From contig CAYTGO010000062.1 of the NCBI GenBank assembly GCA_964437425.1, positions 1 to 17,999 of the forward strand: a stretch of 17,999 nt of DNA, given 5' to 3'. Under the pieces are notes generated by a model. That model did not search any database. It had not been told where the DNA came from and was given only the letters and a program-made list of their open reading frames with translations. This DNA is from Scalindua sp964437425. Its GTDB lineage: Bacteria; Planctomycetota; Brocadiia; Brocadiales; Scalinduaceae. Position 1 is the first letter of the stretch; every line of letters begins with the position of its first letter. Shown one piece after another: positions 1 through 7,243 of this stretch. The position numbers and the translations under genes are program-made.

Positions 1-533
1 CTCTCTGCCGCCATTGCATAGATATCAGATCTCTTACCGAATGTCAGTGCGTTTCCAACACAGGTATTGACACACGCCGGTTTCTTATTATCTCTGATTC
101 GTTCTATACAGAAGTTGCATTTTGATGATTTTCTCTTCATTACATCCAGTTGTGGAATATCCCACGGACACGCTTCAACACAGGCCCCTACTCCATCACA
201 CTTGTCCTGGTCAATAACAACCGCTCCGGTCTCTCCATCTCTATATATCGCCTGCGACGGACATACGTCCAGACAGACCGGTTCTGTACAGTGCATGCAT
301 TTGTGCAGACGGAAGAATGAACGGACCTGTTTTTCTCCATCTCTTTCAATGAAGTCTTCGTTAAACAGAACCAGATTCCATGTAGTCGGGTTGAGCCCTT
401 TGGGGTTCTGGTATGTTCCTGTCTGGGTCGAACGCCCTGCCGGAAGATCGTTCCACTGTTTACAGGCCACCTGGCAGCCACGACATCCTGTACATTTTGA
501 GACGTCCACTAATACAGCATATGGTTCTGACAT
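1..533 (-). CDS. fdhB: Formate dehydrogenase beta (iron-sulfur) subunit, partial
   Basis: This is the electron-transfer subunit that passes electrons from the FdhA active site towards a membrane subunit or soluble acceptor. The reading frame starts at 533 and stays open to the left edge, so about 177 codons are visible and the C-terminus is missing. A GGAG ribosome site lies about 9 bases upstream. The N-terminus MSEPYAVLVDVSKCTGC is typical of DMSO-reductase-family ferredoxin subunits. Cluster motif I is C14-x2-C17-x2-C20-x3-C24. Motif II is HKCMHCTEPVCLDVCP. Motif III reads CDGVGACVEACPW, with Val where the second Cys is expected. Motif IV is CNFC followed further on by CVNTC. There is no Tat signal, so it probably rides with the Tat-exported alpha subunit. 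It lies 53 bp downstream of the cysteine desulfurase in the same operon. The family is clear; formate rather than another substrate rests on the linked fdhA and fdhE. Confidence 0.93.
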   Translation of the reverse strand, partial: MSEPYAVLVDVSKCTGCRGCQVACKQWNDLPAGRSTQTGTYQNPKGLNPTTWNLVLFNEDFIERDGEKQVRSFFRLHKCMHCTEPVCLDVCPSQAIYRDGETGAVVIDQDKCDGVGACVEACPWDIPQLDVMKRKSSKCNFCIERIRDNKKPACVNTCVGNALTFGKRSDIYAMAAE

Positions 534-586
534 TTTAATTTCTCCGTTTAAAGATTAGAAAAACTTCTGTTTTGTTCAGCAAATGA

Positions 587-1750
587 TTATGTTTGATACA
601 TTTTAGAAACTGTAATCTCCTTGACAGACTGCAAAAATGAATCTATATCCTGTTCCGTACTGAAGTACCCGGGACTAACCCTGATGGTACCTTCAGGAAA
701 CGTGTTCAGGGCGCGGTGCGCATGGGGGGCGCATTGAAGCCCTCCTCTTACAACAAAGTCACGACTGTTCAGCACCTTACCAATGTCTTCTATCTTCCAT
801 CCTTCTACGGTAAAAGAGAGTACTCCGCACGATTGACCGCTCCCTGAACTAAAGTGATATATTTCTGCATCCTCTACATCTTCCAGCCCGGCCTTCAATC
901 TATCTATCAAGGCAGACTTATGACCGGAGATAGCGGGGACACCAATCTCTTCTATAAAACTTATCCCCTCCGCCAGTCCTATAATTGCCGGTGTATTTCT
1001 CGTACCGGCTTCAAAACCTTCCGGTAGGTTCCTCGGTTGTCGTTCCTGTTCAGAAGCGAAGCCTGTGCCGCCCTCTATGATCGGTTCCAGTAGTATCCTC
1101 TCTCCGACAAAGAGTCCCCCTACACCCAGCGGGCCCAGCAATCCTTTATGCCCGGTAAATGCAAGCAGGTCGATATTGCACTCCTCCGCATCAATAGGAA
1201 TGCTCCCCGCACTCTGACTGGCATCCACTAACAGCAGCAGCTCCTTCTCCCGGCAGATCCTGCCGATGGCACTGAGTGGCTGGATCACGCCATTTACATT
1301 TGAGGCGTGATTTATGACCACCATTTTTGTCTGCGGCGTTATCTGCTCTTCAAGAGAGTTCAGATCCAGCAGCCCCTTTGCATCATGACGGAGCTCACTT
1401 GTCGTGATACTCTCCTTTAGAGCGTGCAGCGGACGCATCACTGAATTGTGCTGCATAGGGCCGACCAAAACTCTGTCTGATTCTTTCAGCCCACCCTTCA
1501 GTGCCAGGTTCAGCGCCAGAGTCGCATTATATGTAAAGACCAGTCTTCTGTAATCTTTGATACCAAAAAACCGGGCTATCTTTCTTCTTGATTCCAGTAC
1601 CTTTTCAGCGGCTTCGTGCTCCAGCCGATTCTCTCCTCTGCCAATATTGACGCCCAAATTTCTGAGAAATGTATCTGTTTCACTGTAAACTGTTTCAGGT
1701 TTAGGAAACGACGTTGAAGCATTATCCAGGTAAACTATGTCATCTTTCAT
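587..1750 (-). CDS. Cysteine desulfurase, class V aminotransferase fold
   Basis: A PLP enzyme that removes sulfur from cysteine and holds it as a persulfide. The 387-residue product matches the TIGR01977-type cysteine desulfurase family in length and motifs: YLDNASTSFPKPETVY at the start, H101 in the stacking position, D176 in VDASQSAG, PLP lysine K202 in the TGHKG motif, and catalytic C340 in RGGLQCAPHAHRAL followed by GTIRVSPGYF. The frame is open further upstream, but ATG at 1750 is chosen because it gives the family's usual N-terminus and falls one base after the fdhE stop (TAA-C-ATG), implying translational coupling. Upstream starts would overlap fdhE by up to about 140 bases. Placement between fdhE and fdhB suggests that it supplies the sulfur transferred to the Mo/W cofactor of formate dehydrogenase, the job IscS does with FdhD in E. 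coli. That role is inference; general Fe-S assembly is possible. Confidence 0.9.
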   Translation of the reverse strand: MKDDIVYLDNASTSFPKPETVYSETDTFLRNLGVNIGRGENRLEHEAAEKVLESRRKIARFFGIKDYRRLVFTYNATLALNLALKGGLKESDRVLVGPMQHNSVMRPLHALKESITTSELRHDAKGLLDLNSLEEQITPQTKMVVINHASNVNGVIQPLSAIGRICREKELLLLVDASQSAGSIPIDAEECNIDLLAFTGHKGLLGPLGVGGLFVGERILLEPIIEGGTGFASEQERQPRNLPEGFEAGTRNTPAIIGLAEGISFIEEIGVPAISGHKSALIDRLKAGLEDVEDAEIYHFSSGSGQSCGVLSFTVEGWKIEDIGKVLNSRDFVVRGGLQCAPHAHRALNTFPEGTIRVSPGYFSTEQDIDSFLQSVKEITVSKMYQT

Positions 1751-1751
1751 G

Positions 1752-2579
1752 TTACATTGAAGCTGCTTTTTTGTATCCCTTTCGGACTGCAGAATCGTCA
1801 ACGTTCTGGGAACTCCAATCCAGCAGTACCGGAGACAGATCTGCATTGTTATTGATAACAGTTTTAATATATGTTTTACAGGAGTTACAAACATCTACTC
1901 GGAAGTTCTCTTCATCAGGAAAGCTGAAGTATTCTGTCTCTTTATCCTCTACGTTGTCGCAGTAAGGACATTTGAGCCTCTGGAATGACCACTGAGTGTG
2001 ACACAACGAACAGAACAGAAACCTCTGTCGTCCCGAAGGAGTTTTTTTCAGTTCTGCCAGACCCGGCAGATGACCGCATACCGGACAGCACCCGCTCTCC
2101 CAGGGGTCAAGATCGACAGCCGAGTTTATACATTCCGAATATTTTTCTACTAAAGGGGTAAGTGTATTTTTGATCAGAAAAACCAGTATCTCTGCGGGAA
2201 TTGAATCAGCCCGAAGCGCCTGCATCTGTGTGATACCTTTCTGAAACAGAAACTCTTCCAGCACTCCCACCAGGTCAGGTTTCAACTCTTCAATTGCTGC
2301 CATTGCATCATCGCTCTTCATATTTGTGAACCGTACATAGACGTTAAAGAGATCCATAAAGAGTATCGGTAAACCGGTAAGGTCGATTCCGCAATTCCCG
2401 AGCAGCGGTTTCCCTTCAAGGATCTGTCGCCTGATTACCGCTTCATTAATTGCGGGGATTTCAATGCTCTCTTTGTAGCTATCCTGCTGTTCTCTCAATT
2501 CAAAATACATATCATAGTAAGCAGAGAGATGTACGTTCTCATTTTTAAGTTTGTCTATATCGTCCCGGGAATAAAACAT
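1752..2579 (-). CDS. fdhE: Formate dehydrogenase accessory protein FdhE
   Basis: A cytoplasmic maturation factor needed for active respiratory formate dehydrogenase; the family binds iron through rubredoxin-like knuckles. The 275-residue protein has a helical N-terminal half and a Cys-rich C-terminal half with four CxxC pairs: C165/C168 (CCPVCGHLPG), C190/C193 (FCSLCHTQW), C204/C207 (LKCPYCDN) and C231/C234 (CNSCKTYIKT). These are the FdhE signatures in the expected order. E. coli FdhE is a little longer (about 309 residues). It starts at the ATG at 2579 with only a weak purine stretch upstream and sits 89 bp after fdhA, separated by repeats. Its stop is one base from the cysteine desulfurase start. 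The conserved acidic C-terminus is less canonical here (LSPVLLDWSSQNVDDSAVRKGY), but the fold assignment is secure. Confidence 0.93.
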   Translation of the reverse strand: MFYSRDDIDKLKNENVHLSAYYDMYFELREQQDSYKESIEIPAINEAVIRRQILEGKPLLGNCGIDLTGLPILFMDLFNVYVRFTNMKSDDAMAAIEELKPDLVGVLEEFLFQKGITQMQALRADSIPAEILVFLIKNTLTPLVEKYSECINSAVDLDPWESGCCPVCGHLPGLAELKKTPSGRQRFLFCSLCHTQWSFQRLKCPYCDNVEDKETEYFSFPDEENFRVDVCNSCKTYIKTVINNNADLSPVLLDWSSQNVDDSAVRKGYKKAASM

Positions 2580-2600
2580 TTGGTTCTTTCTATATTACTA

Positions 2601-2660
2601 AGTGCCTAAAGTAAACTTAAGTGTCTAAAGTGCCTAAAGATCAAAGTGACTAAAGTGAAC
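2601..2660. repeat. Intergenic nonanucleotide repeat, copy A
   Basis: Imperfect tandem units with consensus AGTGNCTAA: AGTGCCTAA at 2601, AGTAAACTTA at 2610, AGTGTCTAA at 2620, AGTGCCTAA at 2629, AGATCAA at 2638, AGTGACTAA at 2645 and AGTGAAC at 2654. It fills almost the whole fdhA-fdhE gap. Related copies lie at 6172 and 11724 in the same orientation on the plus strand. Function is unknown. Confidence 0.85.
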
Positions 2661-2668
2661 AGACTTAA

Positions 2669-5600
2669 TCAAGCCTTTTTTGCATCGCACAGGCACGCCT
2701 TTGTCTCTTGTATCCATGTATTTGGATCTCCAACGTCAATCGTCAGCAGGTTCGCGCTCCAGGCAGGACTGAGTGTCTGAAATCCCCAGTGCTGTGGAAC
2801 CCAGATGACTTCAACCGTCTTGCCGTTGACGTTCAACGGATGGATCCTCTTGGTTGCCATGGCGATAACATCAATCTCGTCTCTGCTGGTTCGAAGCTTG
2901 ATCCTCTCCCCGTTATAGACGTTTAGTTTTTCCGCCAGCTCTTCACTGATCTCTGCAAATACTTCAGGCATCAGTTCATTAATCCATGGATTGTTTCGCG
3001 TTATACAGCCGCCGCCCCAGTGCTCGGTCAGGGCAGAGGTGCACAGAACATATGGATACTCGGCTGATGATCCGACAGGTTGAAGATGCTTCAACCTCGG
3101 ATAGATTACAACCGGGTTGGTTGATACTTTAGGGTGCAGGATGTTCTCTGCCGGACTTTCAACCGGTTCATAGAATTCAGGTATAGGCCCATCAAGGTTC
3201 GCTCCTGATTTTGCCCAGACGGCATCATCTTTTTTGGAGTGGTAAGGTGCGGTAAATATCCTGCCGCTCCCTTCCGCTGTCATCTTAAATGCGACACGGC
3301 CTTTCGCAGAGGAAGGTTCGGAAGTTATGCCCTTTACGTCAGGCTTGTCAACACCGGTCCATTTCCCAGCTGCCTTGTCCCACCATACCAGGGCGCGTTC
3401 CGGATCGCGCGGTTTTCCTTCCAGATCACACGATGCCCTGTTGTACAGGACCCTTACATTACCCGGCCATGAGAATGCCCATTTTGGATATAGTCCCATC
3501 TTCTCCGGATCGTATTTGTCGTTCTGTCTCTTGGTAAGGTTGTGTCCTTCACTGAAGCAGCCGGAATAGATCCACTCTCCGGCAGAAGTTGTTCCGTCAT
3601 CTTTCAAACTGCCTATGCCTTTAACAGGTCTGCCGGTCTTCAGATCGTAACCGTTGATCTCCTTCAGTACATCTTCGTATATGTAACTGAGGTTGTAGTT
3701 CCAGTCCGCTTTGAGAACAGGGTCCTGGTTTGCAGGATTTGGTGATTGTTTATATTCTTCTCTCAACCTGGTGAAAATAGTATCAATAATTTCACAATCA
3801 TTCTTGGCCATACCTATCGGATCAATAGCTTTCTGCCTCCACTGGATCCACCTGCCGCTGTTTGTAATAGTACCCTCTTTTTCTACAAAAGATGCGGCCG
3901 GTAGGAGGAGCACTTCCGTGGCTATCTGAGATGGGTCTGTTCCGGGAGATTTCCAGAAAGCGGATGTTTCACTTTCAAACAGCTCCTGGCAGACCAGCAT
4001 GTCCAGCTTTGAAAGCCCTTCCCGAACAGCATTGATATTCGGATTGGTAACCATGGGGTTCTGCCCCATAACATGGAAATATTTGATCTTACCATCCAGC
4101 ATATTCTCAAAGAGTCTTACGGCCGAATAGTTCTGCATTCCGTTCCTGAGAGGGAGATGTTTATATAGATAGCCATTCTCCTTGGTAGCGTTTTCGCCAA
4201 ACCAGGCCTTGAGCAGGTTTACGAGAAATTTTCCCTTAAACTTTCCATTGCTGTTATTCCAGTCATCGATTGTCGGCTGCTTGTGCGTTGGAGAAGCGAG
4301 ATAACCGGGCAGGATATGGAAGAGCAGACACATATCAGTTGAGCCCTGGACGTTTGAGTGGCCTCTCAACGCGTTTATTCCACCCCCTGACACACCGATA
4401 TTTCCGAGAAGGAGCTGCATGACAACAAGTGATCGAATGTTCTGTACACCGGTAGTGTGCTGGGTAAGTCCCAGAGCGTACATAACTGTACCGGGATGAT
4501 TATTCGCGAATACACCGGCTATCTTTTTTAGTTTCGCTACGGGTATTCCTGTTATCTTTGACGAGGTTTCGAAGTCGTACCGCGCGTAGTGCTTCTTAAG
4601 ATATGAGAAAACAGTATCAGGATCATTCAGGTCTGACGCTTTCGCCGGTTTTCCATCTTCCATGACGGCATATCCCCACGAGCTTTTATCATATGTTTTT
4701 TTATCCGAATCGTAGCCCGAGAAGAGGCCTTCGTGGAAAGAGAAATCCTTTTTTATCCGAAAAGATGCGTTGGAAAAGTGTTTCAGATAGAACTCATCAT
4801 AGAGCCCTTCGCTCAAGACATGATTAATGATAGCCCCGAAAACGGCGATATCGGTACCTGGCCTGACCTGTGCAAAGATGTCGGCCTGGGAAGAGGTTCT
4901 CGTATATCTCGGGTCAACGTGAATTACAGTGGCTCCATTCTCCTTCGCCTTATCCACCCATTTCATTGAAACCGGGTGGTTCTCTGCGGCGTTACTTCCC
5001 TGGATGAGAATTACCTTTGCATGCTGAATGTCGTTCCAGTGATTTGTCATCGCGCCTCTTCCGAAAGATGGCGCCAGGGCGGCAACAGTAGACGAATGGC
5101 AGATACGGGCCTGATGCTCAAGTTGGACAACACCTAACAACCTGGCCATTTTTCCGTAGAGATAACACTCTTCGTTGGTGTTTGCGGCGCCTCCGTAAAA
5201 CGCAAGTGCATCGCATCGGCTGGCCCTGTAGTCAGTGCCTCCGATATCTTCGTTCTCAATCCAGTTTTCATCCCGGACAGTTTTTATCTTCTTTACCATC
5301 CTTGAGTATGCAAAATCCCAGTCAACTTCCTTCCACTCGTTGGAGAAAGGCGCTCTGTACATCGGTTTGGTAATTCGCTGAGGACTGTTTGGCAGGAATG
5401 AGAGGCCGGCCGCTTTACTGCACAGTGCGCCACGGCTGATTGGATGGTCAGGATCACCTTCGAGATTAGTAACCTTACCGTTGCTGACAGAGGTTATCAT
5501 CCCGCAGCCTACGGAGCAGAAGCAGCATATGGTACGCGCTTCTTTATGGCTCTCCACTCTCAATGGCGTTGGCGGCGGCGTTTCCGTCTGTACACTTCGG

Positions 5601-5686
5601 CTCTGGGTACATCCTATATCGGCGAGGACTACGGTCGCGACACCAAGACCACCGAGTTTTATAAATTTCCTGCGCGTAATCTCCAT
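2669..5686 (-). CDS. fdhA: Formate dehydrogenase alpha subunit, Tat-exported, Cys active site
   Basis: This catalytic subunit oxidises formate to CO2 at a bis-pyranopterin Mo or W centre. It has 1005 residues, close to E. coli FdnG (about 1015). The N-terminus has a twin-arginine signal (TRRKFIK, residues 4-10) followed by a hydrophobic stretch, so the enzyme is exported folded. The proximal [4Fe-4S] ligands are C54, C57, C61 and C89, followed by K91. The active-site segment QARICHSSTVAALAPSFGRG places C196 and H197 exactly where FdnG has Sec196 and His197. The C-terminal cofactor-binding domain ends with VGDPNTWIQETKA, typical of FdnG/FdoG. Start at 5686 is supported by GGAGGAG seven bases upstream. 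It is first in the operon with fdhE, a cysteine desulfurase and fdhB. No frameshift was seen. Mo versus W cannot be told from sequence by eye. Confidence 0.96.
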   Translation of the reverse strand: MEITRRKFIKLGGLGVATVVLADIGCTQSRSVQTETPPPTPLRVESHKEARTICCFCSVGCGMITSVSNGKVTNLEGDPDHPISRGALCSKAAGLSFLPNSPQRITKPMYRAPFSNEWKEVDWDFAYSRMVKKIKTVRDENWIENEDIGGTDYRASRCDALAFYGGAANTNEECYLYGKMARLLGVVQLEHQARICHSSTVAALAPSFGRGAMTNHWNDIQHAKVILIQGSNAAENHPVSMKWVDKAKENGATVIHVDPRYTRTSSQADIFAQVRPGTDIAVFGAIINHVLSEGLYDEFYLKHFSNASFRIKKDFSFHEGLFSGYDSDKKTYDKSSWGYAVMEDGKPAKASDLNDPDTVFSYLKKHYARYDFETSSKITGIPVAKLKKIAGVFANNHPGTVMYALGLTQHTTGVQNIRSLVVMQLLLGNIGVSGGGINALRGHSNVQGSTDMCLLFHILPGYLASPTHKQPTIDDWNNSNGKFKGKFLVNLLKAWFGENATKENGYLYKHLPLRNGMQNYSAVRLFENMLDGKIKYFHVMGQNPMVTNPNINAVREGLSKLDMLVCQELFESETSAFWKSPGTDPSQIATEVLLLPAASFVEKEGTITNSGRWIQWRQKAIDPIGMAKNDCEIIDTIFTRLREEYKQSPNPANQDPVLKADWNYNLSYIYEDVLKEINGYDLKTGRPVKGIGSLKDDGTTSAGEWIYSGCFSEGHNLTKRQNDKYDPEKMGLYPKWAFSWPGNVRVLYNRASCDLEGKPRDPERALVWWDKAAGKWTGVDKPDVKGITSEPSSAKGRVAFKMTAEGSGRIFTAPYHSKKDDAVWAKSGANLDGPIPEFYEPVESPAENILHPKVSTNPVVIYPRLKHLQPVGSSAEYPYVLCTSALTEHWGGGCITRNNPWINELMPEVFAEISEELAEKLNVYNGERIKLRTSRDEIDVIAMATKRIHPLNVNGKTVEVIWVPQHWGFQTLSPAWSANLLTIDVGDPNTWIQETKACLCDAKKA

Positions 5687-6165
5687 AATTTCTCCTCCGG
5701 GTAAAATTAGCTATTTTGAGCGAGTATATTATTTCAAACTGGATTGATAAACAGGTTTAAAGCGATAGTGGTATTTTTATTAAAAACCCTCCTCTAAATA
5801 AAACACTCTTAGTCTAACTAAACAGATAGTTTTTCAGAAACAGGTAAAAATAGAAGAATGTGTTACATTGACAACTTGAGACTGTATGGAACATAAAACA
5901 AGTATATCAGTATGACATTCCAGGACTCTGTATCAAAGTGCCTCTTGGAATAGCGGCAAGTCTACATTTTTGGGGGTACCTGTCAAGGCTAAAAACACCC
6001 TTTTAACCAGCCATGGATTACGACTATTTTGTGCCGGAATAGTCCGGTTTTCTAAGGCGTACAGGGACAAATACTTCCAACCAGTCAGGACTGTTTTTTG
6101 AGTATAATGGTAGAAATAAATAGTCGCTGTTGTTCCTGGTATCAAGTATAATGAGGCCTAATAAA
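5687..6165. other. Long intergenic region between fdhA and the 6278 gene
   Basis: No convincing gene is seen. The stretch next to 5686 must hold the fdhA leader and promoter, but no clear -35/-10 pair stands out. On the minus strand 5933-6145 is open for 70 codons with only a TTG start and no ribosome site, so it is not called as a gene. A short inverted repeat, GACTATT (6022-6028) and AATAGTC (6038-6044) with a 9-base spacer, overlaps a second one, CCGGA/TCCGG. The non-random look of 5865-6145 suggests a dispersed element or a decayed gene. Confidence 0.4.
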
Positions 6166-6171
6166 GTTCAA

Positions 6172-6222
6172 AGTGCCTAAAGTGAACTAAACTGACTAAA
6201 GTTAGGTTGCGAGTTAAACCGC
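6172..6222. repeat. Intergenic nonanucleotide repeat, copy B
   Basis: Units AGTGCCTAA (6172), AGTGAACTAA (6181), ACTGACTAA (6191) and AGTTAGG (6200) are followed by the tail TTGCGAGTTAAACCGCG. The repeat matches copies at 2601 and 11724, and the tail AGYTAGGNNNCGAGTT is shared with the 11724 copy. It lies just upstream of the gene at 6278 and its tail overlaps a possible promoter. Confidence 0.85.
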
Positions 6223-6234
6223 GTTATGTATATT
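6207..6234 (+). promoter_or_regulatory. Possible sigma-70-type promoter for the 6278 gene
   Basis: TTGCGA at 6207-6212 and TATATT at 6229-6234 are separated by 16 bases and lie about 45 bases before the start codon at 6278. The -35 element is provided by the tail of repeat copy B. This is a pattern match by eye only. Confidence 0.3.
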
Positions 6235-6277
6235 GTTTTTATTTACTCTTTTACTAAAACGGAATAAAGGAGATGAT

Positions 6278-6553
6278 ATGGAAAAGTCTGAAGATTTCTT
6301 AGATCAGGATGATGTATTATCACGTGTGCATCAATATGAGCTGGAGAGGAATGAAGAGAGAGTCTTTATCAATGTCAGAAAACCTATTGGCGGTTCGCCT
6401 AAAGGTTCCTTCATTGCTGTTCCCAGCCTGATCAGCAAAGAGTGTAGTAATACCGATTACGTTGGATTGGGTGATTCTACAGAGGACGCATTAAATGATT
6501 GTTTGAAGAGAATTAAGGGCATACCGTTAAGTCAGGTTATTCCCCAGGGCTAA
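6278..6553 (+). CDS. Hypothetical small cytosolic protein
   Basis: A 91-residue acidic protein of unknown function with no signal peptide or membrane segment. The N-terminal third is charged (MEKSEDFLDQDDVLSRVHQY); the middle has an alternating beta-like stretch (RVFINVRKPIGGSPKGSFIAV); the C-terminal part looks helical (STEDALNDCLKRIKG). The pattern of a short beta region followed by a helix rich in Asp/Glu and an ALNDCLKRI-type helix is common in small orphan proteins. Start at 6278 is chosen over an upstream ATG at 6233 because AAAGGAG lies 6 bases before it and the extra N-terminal residues look non-coding. It appears to be a single-gene unit, bounded by a possible promoter at 6207 and a strong terminator at 6561. 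I do not recognise the family. Confidence 0.75.
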   Translation: MEKSEDFLDQDDVLSRVHQYELERNEERVFINVRKPIGGSPKGSFIAVPSLISKECSNTDYVGLGDSTEDALNDCLKRIKGIPLSQVIPQG

Positions 6554-6560
6554 TCTGTTT

Positions 6561-6608
6561 AAAAGGCTTATATACATGGATTGTTCTCATGTGTATAAGC
6601 CTTTTTTT
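6561..6608 (+). terminator. Rho-independent terminator after the 6278 gene
   Basis: A 15-base-pair stem, AGGCTTATATACATG (6564-6578) with CATGTGTATAAGCCT (6588-6602), contains one wobble pair and a 9-base loop. It is followed by seven T residues (6602-6608). An A-run before the stem (6561-6563) would also allow function on the minus strand. Confidence 0.9.
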
Positions 6609-6679
6609 ATTTACATCATTTCCCGCTTTTTTTAATTGAAGCATCTTAGACAATTCCTTTTGATTTACGTTATCTAGAT

Positions 6680-7243
6680 ATGCGATATTCTGAAAAAGAA
6701 GCAGTAGTGATCTTTGAACAGTTAAAGAGATGTTCAATCGATGATCTTGATACGTTATTTGATACGGAAGCTTTACCAGGATTTGAAGAACTTGAAGGTG
6801 ACACTGCAGGGGAAATTCTTGCTCTGAATCCTGAAAATCCCTGGTGGTTAAAATGTGTGATTAAGATCGCTTTCAAAAGCCCATTGAGACAGTGGACCGG
6901 TAAAAAATTTATTACTTCTTTTAATGAAGGCAAAGAAGGTCATGGCATAAATCTGTTTAAAAGCCGGTATTTCTCGCGGCTTTTCAGATTTGGTACCTAC
7001 ATTAAAAATGCGTACGCTGACGATAGGCCTTGTATTGCCCTGGATTACAGGCCATATCATTTATTGACCTTCGGTTTGGTAGATGAGGTAAGGAAGTTTA
7101 AAGATGGACAGGTTTTAGGGAGAGCGTATTATAAGTTTCCGTGGAGAAGGCAAACATGGTTTGTTGGGTACTTTGTTCTCTGTGCTTTAGACACCCCGCC
7201 ACATGAGGCAAGAAGCAAGAAGGCAAATGCTAGAAAAGACTAG
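6680..7243 (+). CDS. Conserved-looking hypothetical protein, 187 residues
   Basis: The function is not recognised. There is no signal peptide or clear membrane helix. Residues 1-35 look helical and acidic. The region from about residue 68 to 170 has the rhythm of a beta-barrel domain: WTGKKF, GHGINLF, FRFGTYIK, RPCIALDYRP, LVDEVRKFKDGQVLGRAYYKFP and WFVGYFVL. The combination of a W-x-G-K-x-F turn, a D-x-R-P-x-I-A-L-D-Y strand and a D-E-V-R...L-G-R-A-Y-Y strand recalls lipocalin-like single-domain proteins, but no family is assigned. The C-terminus is Lys/Arg-rich. Start at ATG 6680 follows an in-frame stop at 6647, with no good ribosome site; a rarer start codon cannot be excluded. It stands alone between a terminator and a repeat-rich gap. 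Confidence 0.7.
   Translation: MRYSEKEAVVIFEQLKRCSIDDLDTLFDTEALPGFEELEGDTAGEILALNPENPWWLKCVIKIAFKSPLRQWTGKKFITSFNEGKEGHGINLFKSRYFSRLFRFGTYIKNAYADDRPCIALDYRPYHLLTFGLVDEVRKFKDGQVLGRAYYKFPWRRQTWFVGYFVLCALDTPPHEARSKKANARKD

Noticed and set aside
67..558. Plus-strand open frame opposite fdhB
   Set aside because: Antisense to the four-cluster ferredoxin subunit, whose motifs are unmistakable; no ribosome site and no recognisable product.
1751..1894. Upstream in-frame extension of the cysteine desulfurase
   Set aside because: It overlaps the end of fdhE, has no family-like sequence, and ATG at 1750 gives the normal N-terminus coupled to the fdhE stop.
2601..2660. CRISPR-like array
   Set aside because: Units are nine bases and directly abutting, without unique spacers of regular length.
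3239..3569. Several plus-strand open frames within fdhA
   Set aside because: All are antisense shadows of the intact 1005-residue alpha subunit.
5605..5625. Lipoprotein signal in FdhA (Cys26 after the Tat hydrophobic region)
   Set aside because: The residues before the Cys are D-I-G; Asp at -3 does not fit a lipobox.
5868..5900. Plus-strand promoter with TTGACA at 5868
   Set aside because: The -10 match (ACATAA) is poor and the nearest plus-strand gene is about 400 bases away.
5933..6145. 70-codon minus-strand open frame
   Set aside because: Only a TTG start, no ribosome site and no recognised domain; kept as an unexplained stretch rather than a gene.
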